Made by a program: the position numbers and the translations under genes. Shown here one piece after another: positions 9,108 to 16,979 of a DNA stretch of 16,979 bases. How positions within the stretch are numbered: position 1 is the first letter of the stretch; the number at the start of each line of letters is the position of its first letter. Below the pieces are notes generated by a model, which saw nothing but the letters and a program-made list of their open reading frames with translations, had not been told where the DNA came from and did not search any database. The stretch is from Betaproteobacteria bacterium. Lineage in GTDB: Bacteria > Pseudomonadota > Gammaproteobacteria > Burkholderiales > Burkholderiaceae. The stretch covers positions 1 through 16,979 of the forward strand of contig RFXC01000077.1 in assembly GCA_009921765.1 (NCBI GenBank), given 5' to 3'.

Positions 9108-9146
9108 AGCCGTCTGCTTCTTAGCGAGGTCTCGAAGGGTCTCGCC

Positions 9147-9155
9147 TGTTACAAT
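9147..9155 (+). promoter_or_regulatory. Extended -10 promoter element upstream of tpiA
   Basis: TGTTACAAT combines the extended -10 TGn (9147-9149) with TACAAT (9150-9155), a five-of-six match to the sigma-70 -10. It lies in the 86-base pssA-tpiA gap, 38 bases before the tpiA ATG. No good -35 is visible 16-18 bases upstream, which an extended -10 can tolerate. It would drive tpiA-secG and possibly genes beyond. Confidence 0.5.
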
Positions 9156-9193
9156 CTCCGGTTTGCTTCCTTTCGGCCGGAACCCCCGCTCTC

Positions 9194-9961
9194 ATGCCCA
9201 TCTCCCCGCTTGTCGTCGGTAACTGGAAGATGAACGGTTCGCCCGCTGGTGCGCCTGCACTGGGGGGCGAGGTGGTGTCCATGCTTGCCTCGCATCAGAG
9301 CCAGGTTGAGGTGGCGCTGTGTCCGCCATTTCCCTTGCTCGCCGCGTTGTCCGGCGCGCTCGGCGGCGGCTCTGTTGCGCTCGGCGCGCAAGACGTCAGC
9401 GTGCATCCCGATGGCGCGTTCACCGGCGAGGTGTCGGCCCGTCTGCTTCGAGACATGGGGTGCCGCTGGGTGATTGTGGGGCACTCCGAGCGCCGCGCGC
9501 TGTGCGCGGAATCGAGCGAACTGGTTGCAGCCAAAGCCGCCGCCGCAGTGGCCGGGGGCTTGCAGCCCATCATCTGCGTCGGTGAGACGCTGGCTGAGCG
9601 CGAAGCGGGAGCGACCGAGTCTGCGCTTGCCAGCCAACTCGAGCCGCTGTGCGCAATTCTTTCCCAGCCCGGAACCGGTGCGGTGCTTGCCTACGAACCC
9701 GTGTGGGCGATTGGCACGGGGCGCAGTGCCTCGCCCGGGCAGGCTGGTGAGGTTCACGCGTTCATCCGCGCCACGCTCAAAGGCCGGGGCGTCAACGTGT
9801 CGGGACTTCGCATTCTTTACGGTGGCAGCGTCAAGCCTGACAACGCTGCCGCCCTGTTCGCAGTATCCGGAATCGATGGCGGCCTGATCGGCGGCGCATC
9901 GCTCAAGGCTGCCGAATTCGCTGCCATTTGTCTGGCCGCTGCGGCGGCCCGCCGTTCATAA
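9194..9961 (+). CDS. tpiA: Triosephosphate isomerase
   Basis: Interconverts dihydroxyacetone phosphate and glyceraldehyde 3-phosphate in glycolysis and gluconeogenesis, as a cytosolic TIM-barrel dimer. The 255 residues carry all catalytic groups: N10 and K12 in GNWKMNG, H97 in GHSERR, and E168 in AYEPVWAIGTG. The phosphate-gripping loop follows E168, and GGSVKPDN at 210-217 is the second phosphate-binding turn. Length is normal. The ATG at 9194 has no evident Shine-Dalgarno sequence but is the only start that keeps the N-terminal strand. secG begins 12 bases after the stop, and this tpiA-secG pair is a widespread bacterial arrangement. Confidence 0.96.
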   Translation: MPISPLVVGNWKMNGSPAGAPALGGEVVSMLASHQSQVEVALCPPFPLLAALSGALGGGSVALGAQDVSVHPDGAFTGEVSARLLRDMGCRWVIVGHSERRALCAESSELVAAKAAAAVAGGLQPIICVGETLAEREAGATESALASQLEPLCAILSQPGTGAVLAYEPVWAIGTGRSASPGQAGEVHAFIRATLKGRGVNVSGLRILYGGSVKPDNAAALFAVSGIDGGLIGGASLKAAEFAAICLAAAAARRS

Positions 9962-9973
9962 GGAGTGTCACTC

Positions 9974-10336
9974 ATGCCCGCCTGGCTCGCCACGCTGCTT
10001 ACCATCGTTCAGGTTGTTGCCGCCCTGGGCGTCATCGTTCTGGTGCTTATTCAACACGGAAAAGGGGCCGACATGGGGGCCGCCTTTGGATCGGGGTCCT
10101 CGGGAAGTCTCTTCGGGGCGACCGGTTCCGCCAATTTTCTGAGTCGCACCACGGCCGGGCTCGCCGCAGTATTTTTCGTGGCTACCCTGGGCCTAGCCTT
10201 CGCTGGCCACCAGAAGCCGCAGGCTGCGAAGTCGATCATGGAAGGCGTCAAACCGGCAGCCGGAAGCGATATTCCGGACTCGCGTCCGGCGGCCAGTGGC
10301 GACAAACCTGCTGCGCCCAGCGACATTCCCAAGTGA
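9974..10336 (+). CDS. secG: Preprotein translocase subunit SecG
   Basis: The small accessory subunit of the SecYEG inner-membrane channel, which assists SecA-driven export. Two hydrophobic segments, about 3-25 and 55-75, flank the conserved cytoplasmic loop with LVLIQHGKGADMGAAFG (about 23-39) and SLFGATGSANFLSRTTA (about 44-60). The tail from about residue 80 is polar and rich in Ala, Pro, Ser and Lys with two SDIP copies; this part is poorly conserved in the family. The frame also allows GTG at 9965, but AGGAG (9961-9965) is placed for ATG at 9974, giving 120 residues. The ribosome-binding site overlaps the tpiA stop codon, which suggests coupled translation. Confidence 0.93.
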   Translation: MPAWLATLLTIVQVVAALGVIVLVLIQHGKGADMGAAFGSGSSGSLFGATGSANFLSRTTAGLAAVFFVATLGLAFAGHQKPQAAKSIMEGVKPAAGSDIPDSRPAASGDKPAAPSDIPK

Positions 10337-10356
10337 ATCAGGTTAGAATGCGCCCC
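10320..10356 (+). promoter_or_regulatory. Promoter candidate for tRNA-Leu with GC-rich discriminator
   Basis: GCGACA (10320-10325) and TAGAAT (10344-10349) are 18 bases apart and match sigma-70 -35 and -10 elements at four and five of six positions. They are followed by GCGCCCC (10350-10356), a GC-rich discriminator of the kind found in stringently controlled stable-RNA promoters. The element overlaps the end of secG and lies about 90 bases before the mature tRNA. The rest of the secG-tRNA gap holds only a 5-bp hairpin, TCGGA/TCCGA at 10419-10432, followed by a short T-rich stretch. Confidence 0.45.
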
Positions 10357-10444
10357 GTTCTTGAACGGACAGCGTCTTGGGTGTGTTCGAAGGGCATCCT
10401 CAGTGCCTGAAGTGCAAGTCGGATTCTTCCGAGTTTTGGTCCGT

Positions 10445-10529
10445 GCCGACGTGGTGAAATTGGTAGACACGCTATCTTGAGGGGGTAGTGGCGAAAGCTG
10501 TGCGAGTTCGAGTCTCGCCGTCGGCACCA
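10445..10529 (+). tRNA. tRNA-Leu, anticodon GAG
   Basis: An 85-base class II tRNA with a complete cloverleaf. The acceptor stem GCCGACG (10445-10451) pairs with CGTCGGC (10519-10525), followed by discriminator A and an encoded CCA (10527-10529). The anticodon stem CTATC/GGTAG (10472-10476, 10484-10488) has one T-G pair and encloses TTGAGGG, giving anticodon GAG at 10479-10481 for CUC and CUU codons. A long variable arm (about 10489-10502) is as expected for leucine. The T arm is GCGAG-TTCGAGT-CTCGC. The place between secG and nuoA is typical of betaproteobacteria. Confidence 0.97.
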
Positions 10530-10532
10530 CAC

Positions 10533-10586
10533 AAATCCGCATAGACGGATTTCAGGGCATCAGGGTTGATCGGTCTATCAGACCGA
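10533..10586 (+). repeat. Two tandem hairpins between tRNA-Leu and nuoA
   Basis: The first has AAATCCG (10533-10539) pairing with CGGATTT (10546-10552) across a 6-base loop. The second has TCGGTCT (10570-10576) pairing with AGACCGA (10580-10586) across a 3-base loop. Both stems are perfect at 7 bp. Neither is followed by a T-run. They may mark the 3' processing site of the tRNA, a weak terminator, or the leader of the nuo mRNA. Confidence 0.5.
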
Positions 10587-10619
10587 GAGCGGCCCGGTGC
10601 ACAGGGATGGGTTACTGAA

Positions 10620-10979
10620 TTGCTGCTCGACAACTACCTGCCGGTTCTGCTGTTCATCCTCGTGGGCATCGCTGTCGGCATTGGTCCGATGGTTCTCGGC
10701 AGGCTACTGGGTCCCTCCCGGCCTGATGCGGCCAAACTCTCCCCCTACGAATGTGGCTTCGAGGCCTTCGAAGACGCGCGCATGCAGTTCGACGTGCGCT
10801 ACTACCTCGTCGCCATCCTTTTCATTCTCTTCGACCTTGAAATCGCGTTCCTGTTTCCGTGGGCGGTTTCAATGGGTGCAATCGGGTTCACCGGGTTCCT
10901 TACCATGATGGTGTTTCTCGCCATTCTGGTGGTCGGTTTCATTTACGAGTGGAAGAAGGGCGCCCTGGACTGGGAGTGA
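10620..10979 (+). CDS. nuoA: NADH-quinone oxidoreductase subunit A
   Basis: The first membrane subunit of complex I (homologue of mitochondrial ND3), part of the quinone-site end of the membrane arm. Three hydrophobic segments lie at about 8-30, 62-82 and 92-109. The loop [18 protein letters not shown] (41-58) with C45 is the hallmark, and D72 and E74 in FDLEIAF are conserved membrane acidic residues. No ATG or GTG start fits. A TTG at 10620 gives [12 protein letters not shown] and exactly 119 residues, the length I recall for betaproteobacterial NuoA. An upstream TTG at 10566 would add 18 residues running through a hairpin and is unlikely. AGGGATGGG at 10603-10611 is a loosely placed ribosome-binding site. 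Confidence 0.93.
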   Translation: MLLDNYLPVLLFILVGIAVGIGPMVLGRLLGPSRPDAAKLSPYECGFEAFEDARMQFDVRYYLVAILFILFDLEIAFLFPWAVSMGAIGFTGFLTMMVFLAILVVGFIYEWKKGALDWE

Positions 10980-11017
10980 TCCGGTTGCGGGCGTTGCTGC
11001 AGGTGGAGTGAGCTCAC

Positions 11018-11494
11018 ATGAGCATTGAAGGCGTGCTGAATCAGGGGTTTGTCACAACCCAGATCGACAAGCTGGTCAACTGGACCCGCACCGGTTCGCT
11101 CTGGCCCATGACCTTTGGTCTGGCCTGCTGCGCGGTGGAAATGATGCATGCCGGCGCCTCGCGCTACGACCTGGATCGCTTCGGCGTGGTGTTCCGTCCC
11201 AGCCCGCGGCAGTCAGACGTCATGATCGTGGCAGGCACGCTCTGCAACAAGATGGCACCGGCGCTCCGAAAAGTGTATGACCAGATGGCTGAGCCCCGCT
11301 GGGTCATTTCCATGGGGTCCTGCGCCAACGGCGGCGGCTATTACCACTACTCCTATTCGGTGGTGCGCGGCTGTGATCGCATCGTGCCGGTGGATGTCTA
11401 CGTGCCGGGTTGCCCGCCCACCGCCGAAGCGTTGATGTACGGAATCATCCAGCTGCAGGCCAAGATCAAGCGCACTGCCACCATTGCCCGTTGA
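11018..11494 (+). CDS. nuoB: NADH-quinone oxidoreductase subunit B
   Basis: The peripheral-arm subunit (PSST) that binds iron-sulphur cluster N2, which hands electrons to quinone. The tandem Cys pair C37-C38 in [13 protein letters not shown]102 in MGSCANGGG and C132 in VPGCPP are the four N2 ligands, all present. The 158 residues match the short betaproteobacterial form. GGTGGAG sits about nine bases before ATG. It begins 38 bases after nuoA and ends 24 bases before nuoC. Confidence 0.97.
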   Translation: MSIEGVLNQGFVTTQIDKLVNWTRTGSLWPMTFGLACCAVEMMHAGASRYDLDRFGVVFRPSPRQSDVMIVAGTLCNKMAPALRKVYDQMAEPRWVISMGSCANGGGYYHYSYSVVRGCDRIVPVDVYVPGCPPTAEALMYGIIQLQAKIKRTATIAR

Positions 11495-11518
11495 ATCGAC
11501 CGTTGCCCGGCATCTGAC

Positions 11519-12115
11519 ATGACCCGACTCGAAACCCTCACCAACCGCCTTCGCGAGCACCTCGGCGACCGGGTGCTCTCGCTCTCCGAGCGGTTGGGCG
11601 AAATCACGCTGGTGGTGCCGGCAGGTTCCTGGGTCGAGGCCAGCCTCTTGCTGCGTGATCACCCGGAGCTTCGGTTCGAGACCCTCATCGACCTCTGTGG
11701 CCTCGATTACAGCGCCTACCGCGATGGTCTGCATGAAGGCCCGCGATTTGCGGTGGTGGCGCATCTGCTCTCTCTCACCCACAACTGGCGCCTGCGGGTT
11801 CGCGTGGTCTGTCCGGATGATGATCTGCCGCTGGTGGGTTCGCTCATGGATGTGTGGCCAGCGGTGGGCTGGTTCGAGCGCGAGGCGTTCGATCTGTACG
11901 GGATCGTCTTCGAGGGGCATCCCGACTTGCGGCGCCTTCTCACCGACTACGGTTTCGTCGGCCACCCGTTCCGCAAAGACTTTCCGGTGTCCGGTCATGT
12001 GGAAATGCGCTACGACCCCGAGCAGCGGCGCGTCATCTACCAGCCGGTCTCGATCGAGCCGCGCGAAATCACGCCGCGCATCATCCGTGAAGACGGTTAT
12101 GCGCAGGGCCGCTGA
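11519..12115 (+). CDS. nuoC: NADH-quinone oxidoreductase subunit C
   Basis: The 30-kDa-type subunit of the complex I connecting arm, without cofactors, which packs against NuoD. The family signature is intact: E120-R-E122, D125, Y127, G128, then [14 protein letters not shown] (133-146) and HPFRKDFP (149-156). It is a separate 198-residue gene, unlike the NuoCD fusion of E. coli. The ribosome-binding site is poor (CCGGCATCTGAC precedes ATG), so translation may depend on the upstream cistron. Confidence 0.96.
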   Translation: MTRLETLTNRLREHLGDRVLSLSERLGEITLVVPAGSWVEASLLLRDHPELRFETLIDLCGLDYSAYRDGLHEGPRFAVVAHLLSLTHNWRLRVRVVCPDDDLPLVGSLMDVWPAVGWFEREAFDLYGIVFEGHPDLRRLLTDYGFVGHPFRKDFPVSGHVEMRYDPEQRRVIYQPVSIEPREITPRIIREDGYAQGR

Positions 12116-12126
12116 GGAAATGCGCC

Positions 12127-13380
12127 ATGGCTGAAATCCGCAATTACACCTTGAACTTCGGCCCGCAGCATCCGGCGGCACACGGCGTGCTGAGGCTGGT
12201 GCTCGAACTCGACGGCGAGGTGGTTCAGCGCGCCGATCCGCACATCGGGCTGTTGCACCGCGCCACCGAAAAGCTTGCGGAAACCCGCACCTTCATTCAA
12301 AGCGTGCCGTACATGGACCGCCTCGACTATGTGTCGATGATGGTCAACGAGCACGCCTATGTCATGGCGATCGAGAAACTGCTGGGCATCGAAGTGCCGA
12401 TGCGTGCCCAGTACATCCGGGTGATGTTTGACGAAATCACCCGCATTCTCAATCACCTGCTCTGGATTGGCGCGCACGGGCTTGACGTCGGCGCCATGGC
12501 GGTTTTCCTGTACGCCTTCCGCGAGCGTGAGGACCTCATGGACTGCTACGAAGCGGTGTCGGGTGCACGCATGCACGCGGCTTATTACCGCCCGGGCGGT
12601 GTTTATCGCGATCTGCCCGATGTCATGCCCAAGCATCTCGCGAGCAAGGTTCGAAACGAAGCCGCTATCAGGGCGCTGAACCGCAATCGCGAAGGCTCGC
12701 TCCTCGATTTCATTGAAGACTTCACCAACCGGTTTCCGGGCTATGTCGACGAGTATGAAACGCTGCTCACCGACAACCGCATCTGGAAGCAGCGGCTGGT
12801 CGGGGTGGGCGTGGTCGACCCCGAGCGGGCGAAGGCCCTGGGCTTTACCGGCCCCATGCTGCGGGGCTCGGGCGTGGAGTGGGATCTTCGCAAGAAGCAG
12901 CCCTACGAGGTCTATGATCTTCTCGACTTCGACATTCCGGTGGGGCGCAACGGCGACTGTTACGACCGCTACCTGGTGCGGGTCGAGGAAATGCGCCAGA
13001 GCAACCGCATCATCCGGCAGTGTATCGAGTGGCTGCGCAACCACCCGGGGCCGGTCATGACCGACAACCATAAGGTGGCGCCGCCCTCGCGGGTCGACAT
13101 GAAGTCGAACATGGAAGAGCTCATCCATCACTTCAAGCTCTTCACCGAAGGTATGCATGTGCCCGAGGGCGAGGCGTACGCTGCGGTTGAACACCCGAAG
13201 GGCGAGTTCGGCATCTACCTGGTATCGGATGGCGCCAACAAACCCTACCGGCTGAAGATTCGTGCGCCGGGTTTCGTTCACCTCCAGGCCCTCGACGAAA
13301 TGGCGCGCGGTCACATGATTGCCGACGTGGTCACCATCATCGGAACGCAGGACATTGTTTTCGGGGAGATCGACCGATGA
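12127..13380 (+). CDS. nuoD: NADH-quinone oxidoreductase subunit D
   Basis: The 49-kDa-type subunit, related to the large subunit of NiFe hydrogenases but without the metal. With NuoB and NuoA it forms the quinone pocket. The N-terminal [10 protein letters not shown] carries H19 and DYVSMM carries Y68. These align with bovine His59 and Tyr108, the residues at the quinone headgroup, with a constant offset of 40. [10 protein letters not shown] and the C-terminal [14 protein letters not shown] are also typical. The length is 417 residues, unfused to NuoC. GAGGAA before the ATG is a good ribosome-binding site. Its stop overlaps the nuoE start by four bases (ATGA), indicating coupled translation. 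Confidence 0.97.
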   Translation: MAEIRNYTLNFGPQHPAAHGVLRLVLELDGEVVQRADPHIGLLHRATEKLAETRTFIQSVPYMDRLDYVSMMVNEHAYVMAIEKLLGIEVPMRAQYIRVMFDEITRILNHLLWIGAHGLDVGAMAVFLYAFREREDLMDCYEAVSGARMHAAYYRPGGVYRDLPDVMPKHLASKVRNEAAIRALNRNREGSLLDFIEDFTNRFPGYVDEYETLLTDNRIWKQRLVGVGVVDPERAKALGFTGPMLRGSGVEWDLRKKQPYEVYDLLDFDIPVGRNGDCYDRYLVRVEEMRQSNRIIRQCIEWLRNHPGPVMTDNHKVAPPSRVDMKSNMEELIHHFKLFTEGMHVPEGEAYAAVEHPKGEFGIYLVSDGANKPYRLKIRAPGFVHLQALDEMARGHMIADVVTIIGTQDIVFGEIDR

Positions 13381-13874
13381 GCGCGGTTTCGCTGCTGTCT
13401 GCCGAGGCCCGGGCCCGCATCGACCGGGAGGTACGCAAATATCCGGCCGACCAGAAGCAGTCGGCGGTGATGGCGGCGCTCGCCATCGCGCAGGACGAGC
13501 ATGGGTGGGTGTCGCCCGAGGTGATCGAAGCGGTCGCTGCGGTGCTCGAGATGCCGCCCATTGCAGTGCATGAAGTGGCCACGTTCTACAACATGTACGA
13601 CACGCGCCCGGTGGGCAAGTTCAAGCTCGCCATCTGCACCTGCCTGCCTTGCGCATTGCGCGATGGCGCCAAGGCCGGGGAATACCTCAAGGAGCGTCTG
13701 GGCATCAACTACGGTGAAACCACCGAGGACGGCCTCTTCACGCTCAAGGAAAGCGAGTGCCAGGGCGCGTGCGGCGATGCTCCCGTGCTGCTGGTCAACA
13801 ACAAGCGCATGTGCAGTTTCATGGACAACGTGAAGCTGGACGCGTTGATCGATGAACTGAAGGCGAAGGGCTGA
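13377..13874 (+). CDS. nuoE: NADH-quinone oxidoreductase subunit E
   Basis: The 24-kDa-type subunit of the NADH dehydrogenase module, with a thioredoxin-like fold that holds the [2Fe-2S] cluster N1a. The ligands are C87 and C92 (C-x4-C in CTCLPC) and C128 and C132 (C-x3-C in CQGACG). The helical N-terminal part (about 1-75) is complete with [10 protein letters not shown]. The 165-residue length is normal. The start codon overlaps the nuoD stop, and nuoF follows 12 bases later. Confidence 0.97.
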   Translation: MSAVSLLSAEARARIDREVRKYPADQKQSAVMAALAIAQDEHGWVSPEVIEAVAAVLEMPPIAVHEVATFYNMYDTRPVGKFKLAICTCLPCALRDGAKAGEYLKERLGINYGETTEDGLFTLKESECQGACGDAPVLLVNNKRMCSFMDNVKLDALIDELKAKG

Positions 13875-13886
13875 GGAAGAGAGGCC

Positions 13887-15224
13887 ATGGGAGCCAAAGA
13901 CCTGCTGATCGACGCCCGTGCCCAGGAATCCTGTTTCCATGGCCGGCACATCAAGCCGCAGATTCTGGCGGGGCTCACCTCGCCCGACGGCTGGCGGTTG
14001 AAGGACTACGAACAGCGCGACGGCTACAAGGCCTTGCGTCGAATTCTCACCGAGGGGCTGACCCCCGAGCAGGTTATTGCCGAGGTCAAGGCCTCGGGGC
14101 TTCGCGGGCGGGGTGGTGCGGGGTTTCCCACCGGGCTCAAATGGAGCTTCATGCCCAAGCAGTACACCGGTCCCAAATATCTGGTGTGCAACTCCGACGA
14201 GGGCGAGCCCGGCACCTTCAAAGACCGCGATATCCTGCGCTACAACCCGCACATCGTGATCGAAGGCATGGCGATTGCAGCCTACGCCATGGGGATCGGC
14301 GTCGGTTACAACTATATCCACGGCGAGATTTTTTCCGTTTACGAGCGCTTCGAGGAAGCCCTCGACGAGGCGCGTGCCGCCGGCTATCTGGGTGACAACA
14401 TCCTCGGCTCAGGGTTCTCGTTCCAGTTGCATGCCTTCCACGGATACGGGGCCTACATCTGCGGCGAGGAAACCGCGCTCCTCGAGTCGCTCGAAGGCAA
14501 GAAAGGCCAGCCCCGTTTCAAGCCGCCTTTTCCTGCGAGTTTCGGCCTCTACGGCAAGCCCACCACCATCAACAACACCGAGTCGTTTGCGGCAGTGCCC
14601 TGGATCATTCGCAACGGCGGTCCGGCCTACCTCGAAGTCGGCAAGCCCAACAATGGTGGCACCAAGGTGTTCTCGATCTCGGGTGACGTCGAGCGGCCGG
14701 GCAACTATGAAATTCCGCTTGGTACGCCGTTTGCCAAACTGCTGGAACTCGCGGGTGGGGTGCGCGGTGGTCGGAAGCTCAAGATGGTGATTCCTGGCGG
14801 ATCGTCCATGCCCGTGCTTCCCGCCGAGATCATGATGGCCACCGATATGGACTACGACTCCATTTCAAAAGCGGGTTCCATGCTGGGGTCGGGCGCGGTC
14901 ATCGTGATGGATGAAACCCGCTGTGCGGTGAAGTCGCTTCTGCGCCTGTCCTATTTCTATTACGAAGAGTCATGCGGCCAGTGCACCCCTTGCCGTGAGG
15001 GCACAGGATGGCTCTGGCGACTGGTGCATCGCATCGAGCATGGCGAGGGCACGATGGCTGATCTCGACGAACTCAACCGCATTGCCGACAACATCCAGGG
15101 CCGCACCATCTGTGCGCTGGGTGATGCGGCGGCCATGCCGGTGAGGGCGTTCCTCAAGCATTATCGCGACGAATTCGCCTGGCATGTCGAGCACCGGCGC
15201 TGCATGGTGCCGACCTATCTGTGA
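13887..15224 (+). CDS. nuoF: NADH-quinone oxidoreductase subunit F, NADH- and FMN-binding
   Basis: The 51-kDa-type subunit where NADH is oxidised by FMN and electrons enter cluster N3. [16 protein letters not shown] (71-86) is the Gly-rich nucleotide loop, [15 protein letters not shown] (101-115) and the [15 protein letters not shown] block the FMN/NADH region. A SLBB-type domain follows. The [4Fe-4S] cluster N3 is bound by C363, C366 and C369 in SCGQCTPC and by C409 in TICALGD. At 445 residues it is slightly longer at the N-terminus than I remember for relatives: about 20 residues precede the conserved [10 protein letters not shown]. The ATG is nonetheless supported by GAGGAAG seven bases upstream. 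Confidence 0.97.
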   Translation: MGAKDLLIDARAQESCFHGRHIKPQILAGLTSPDGWRLKDYEQRDGYKALRRILTEGLTPEQVIAEVKASGLRGRGGAGFPTGLKWSFMPKQYTGPKYLVCNSDEGEPGTFKDRDILRYNPHIVIEGMAIAAYAMGIGVGYNYIHGEIFSVYERFEEALDEARAAGYLGDNILGSGFSFQLHAFHGYGAYICGEETALLESLEGKKGQPRFKPPFPASFGLYGKPTTINNTESFAAVPWIIRNGGPAYLEVGKPNNGGTKVFSISGDVERPGNYEIPLGTPFAKLLELAGGVRGGRKLKMVIPGGSSMPVLPAEIMMATDMDYDSISKAGSMLGSGAVIVMDETRCAVKSLLRLSYFYYEESCGQCTPCREGTGWLWRLVHRIEHGEGTMADLDELNRIADNIQGRTICALGDAAAMPVRAFLKHYRDEFAWHVEHRRCMVPTYL

Positions 15225-15240
15225 TCAGGATTCCACAAGC

Positions 15241-16979
15241 ATGATCGAGCTCGAAGTTGACGGACAGAAGGTCGAGGTTCCCCCCGGCAGCATGGTGATG
15301 CATGCGGCCGAGAAGCTTGGGCTGTTCGTACCGCATTTCTGCTATCACAAGAAGCTCTCGATCGCGGCCAACTGCCGCATGTGTCTGGTTGACGTCGAGA
15401 AGGCACCGAAGCCGCTGCCGGCATGTGCCACGCCGGTTGCCCCGGGAATGAAGGTGCAAACCCGCTCCGAGCGCGCCATCTCCGCACAGAAAGGCGTGAT
15501 GGAGTTCCTGCTCATCAATCACCCGCTCGATTGTCCGATCTGCGATCAGGGGGGCGAGTGTCAGTTGCAGGATCTTGCGGTGGGCTACGGCGGCTCGGCG
15601 TCGCGCTATCACGAAGAAAAGCGCGTGATCTTCCACAAGCCCATGGGCCCGCTCATTTCCGCCGAAGAAATGAGCCGCTGCATTCATTGCACACGCTGTG
15701 TACGTTTCGGCCAGGAAGTGGCGGGAGTGATGGAACTCGGCATGGCCGGGCGCGGTGAGCACTCCGAAATCATGAGCTTCGTGGGGCGGTCGGTTGACTC
15801 CGAGCTCTCCGGCAACATGATTGATGTCTGTCCGGTGGGCGCGCTCACCAGCAAACCCTTCCGCTACAGCGCCCGCACCTGGGAACTTGCGCGTCGCCGC
15901 TCCATCGCCCCGCATGATTCACTTGGCTCCAACATCGTCGTTCAGGTGAAGGCCGATCGCGTCATGCGGGTAGTGCCGCTCGATAACGAGGCGGTCAACG
16001 AGTGCTGGATCTCCGACCGTGACCGGTTTTCCTACGAGGGGCTCAACAGCCCCGACCGGCTCACCGAGCCGATGATCCGTCAGGATGGACAGTGGCAAAC
16101 CGTCGAATGGCAAACCGCGCTCGAGTACGCCGCTCATGCGCTCACTCGTGTTCGTGACGAGCGAGGCGGTCAGGCGATTGGCGCCCTGGGTTCGGCGAAC
16201 AGCACAGTTGAAGAGTCTTATCTGCTTGGCCGGCTGGTGCGCGGGCTGGGCGGCGGCAATGTCGATGTTCGCCTGCGCCAGCTCGATTCGTCCGCAGACG
16301 CTGCACGCGCGGGGGTACCCTGGCTGGGCATGTCGATTGAAACGCTGGCGCAATCTGACCGGCTGTTCATCGTTGGGTCGTTCCTGCGGAAGGACCATCC
16401 GCTGCTCGCGGCCCGGATTCGCGCGGCGGTTCGCCGCGGCACGCGGATCGCGTCTTTGCATGCAGCTGCAGAAGACCTGTTGATGCCGGTGGCGGTTCGA
16501 CAAACTGTCGCCCCGTCCGAATGGGCCGGTGCGCTTGCCGGCGTTGCTGTGGCGCTTGCCCGGATCAAGTCGGTGGCGGTGCCGGCGTATCTCGCGACGG
16601 TCGAGCCCTCGGCGGCAGCGACGCAAGTCGCGGAGCTGCTGGCCTCGGGACAATCGGTATCCATCCTGTTGGGTAATGCGGTATCGCAACACCCTCAGCA
16701 GTCGGCGCTGTTGCAGCTTGCGCAATCCGTGGCCCAGATCTGCGGCGCCCGCCTTGGGGTTTTCACCGAGGGGGCCAACACGGTGGGTGCCTGGCTGGCC
16801 GGCGCGGTACCCGATGCCGGGGCGCTGGATGCCCGTGCCATGGTGGAGCAGCCCCGCGCAGCCTATCTCCTGCTCAATAACGAGCCCACGCTCGACCATG
16901 CCTTGCCGGCAGTGGCCCGCGCAGCGTTGGGTGCTGCGCAGTCGGTGATCGCGCTCACTGCCTTTCGCTCGCCGGAACT
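15241..16979 (+). CDS. nuoG: NADH-quinone oxidoreductase subunit G (partial, right edge)
   Basis: The 75-kDa-type iron-sulphur subunit that carries electrons from NuoF/NuoE towards NuoB. The frame is open from ATG at 15241, 16 bases after nuoF, to the end of the window: 579 codons, perhaps three quarters of the usual protein. The ferredoxin-like domain has C34, C45, C48 and C62 for [2Fe-2S] N1b. H94, C98, C101 and C107 bind N5, and C147, C150, C153 and C197 bind N4. From about 215 comes the molybdopterin-oxidoreductase-like region without cofactor ligands. The Cys motif for the extra N7 cluster of E. coli is missing. AGGA lies about nine bases before the start. The frame shows no break within the window. 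Confidence 0.96.
   Translation, partial: MIELEVDGQKVEVPPGSMVMHAAEKLGLFVPHFCYHKKLSIAANCRMCLVDVEKAPKPLPACATPVAPGMKVQTRSERAISAQKGVMEFLLINHPLDCPICDQGGECQLQDLAVGYGGSASRYHEEKRVIFHKPMGPLISAEEMSRCIHCTRCVRFGQEVAGVMELGMAGRGEHSEIMSFVGRSVDSELSGNMIDVCPVGALTSKPFRYSARTWELARRRSIAPHDSLGSNIVVQVKADRVMRVVPLDNEAVNECWISDRDRFSYEGLNSPDRLTEPMIRQDGQWQTVEWQTALEYAAHALTRVRDERGGQAIGALGSANSTVEESYLLGRLVRGLGGGNVDVRLRQLDSSADAARAGVPWLGMSIETLAQSDRLFIVGSFLRKDHPLLAARIRAAVRRGTRIASLHAAAEDLLMPVAVRQTVAPSEWAGALAGVAVALARIKSVAVPAYLATVEPSAAATQVAELLASGQSVSILLGNAVSQHPQQSALLQLAQSVAQICGARLGVFTEGANTVGAWLAGAVPDAGALDARAMVEQPRAAYLLLNNEPTLDHALPAVARAALGAAQSVIALTAFRSPE

Noticed and set aside
10253..10336. Repeat-containing SecG tail as a novel domain
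   Set aside because: Two SDIP copies in an Ala/Pro/Ser-rich tail are low-complexity sequence, and SecG tails vary widely in betaproteobacteria.
10337..10444. Intrinsic terminator after secG
   Set aside because: The TCGGA/TCCGA stem at 10419-10432 is only 5 bp, and the following GTTTTGG is short, so it is too weak to call.
12097..13314. 405-codon minus-strand open frame opposite nuoD
   Set aside because: It spans the conserved nuoD coding region in antisense and carries no domain signal.
13311..14321. 336-codon minus-strand open frame across nuoE and nuoF
   Set aside because: It crosses two genes with complete Fe-S motifs and is a composition effect of strong third-position GC.
15919..16899. 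326-codon minus-strand open frame opposite nuoG
   Set aside because: It is an antisense shadow. The plus-strand nuoG frame is continuous and has all cluster ligands in its N-terminal part.

Overview
The window is a GC-rich bacterial chromosome segment, almost all of it conserved metabolic genes. Gene content and order point to a betaproteobacterium (Burkholderiales or a neighbouring order such as Rhodocyclales). The markers are ilvB-ilvH-ilvC followed by pssA, then tpiA-secG-tRNA-Leu(GAG)-nuoA-B-C-D-E-F-G with nuoC and nuoD as separate genes, a 119-residue NuoA, and a NuoG without the extra N7 iron-sulphur site. The sequence does not settle genus or species.

Layout. Bases 1-102 hold the end of an open frame that reads like the C-terminal lid of a eukaryotic-type Hsp70. 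It is visibly less GC-rich than the rest and runs straight into the next gene, so a chimeric contig end is the first explanation to test. Bases 95-1786 encode a metal-dependent amidohydrolase of the N-acyl-D-amino-acid deacylase family. Bases 1865-4108 encode a PLP-dependent Orn/Lys/Arg decarboxylase of the LdcA-like type. A small RDD-family membrane protein lies on the minus strand (4166-4696), convergent with the decarboxylase and divergent from the ilv operon. Bases 4888-8181 are ilvB, ilvH and ilvC, the common steps of branched-chain amino acid synthesis. Then come pssA (8316-9107, phosphatidylserine synthase), tpiA (9194-9961, triosephosphate isomerase), secG (9974-10336, Sec translocon subunit), tRNA-Leu(GAG) (10445-10529), and the respiratory complex I operon from nuoA (10620) to nuoG, which runs off the right edge.

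How the genes work together. IlvBH condenses pyruvate or 2-oxobutyrate with a second pyruvate, and IlvC reduces and isomerises the product. NuoE, NuoF and NuoG form the NADH-oxidising arm of complex I, NuoB, NuoC and NuoD the connecting arm to quinone, and NuoA is the first membrane subunit. nuo genes are tightly packed (a 4-base overlap at D/E, gaps of 11-38 bases elsewhere) and are clearly one transcript. pssA, tpiA, secG and the tRNA are housekeeping genes that sit beside these operons.

I found no insertion sequence, CRISPR array, prophage, toxin-antitoxin pair or defence cassette, and nothing that supports a previously undescribed system. The observations most worth a second look are the Hsp70-like left end, the divergent active site of the amidohydrolase, a possible leucine-containing leader peptide before ilvB, and paired hairpins between the tRNA and nuoA. 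Several start sites are set here by ribosome-binding site and family length rather than by the longest open frame: ilvB 4888, ilvH 6624, pssA 8316, secG 9974 and nuoA 10620 (a TTG).
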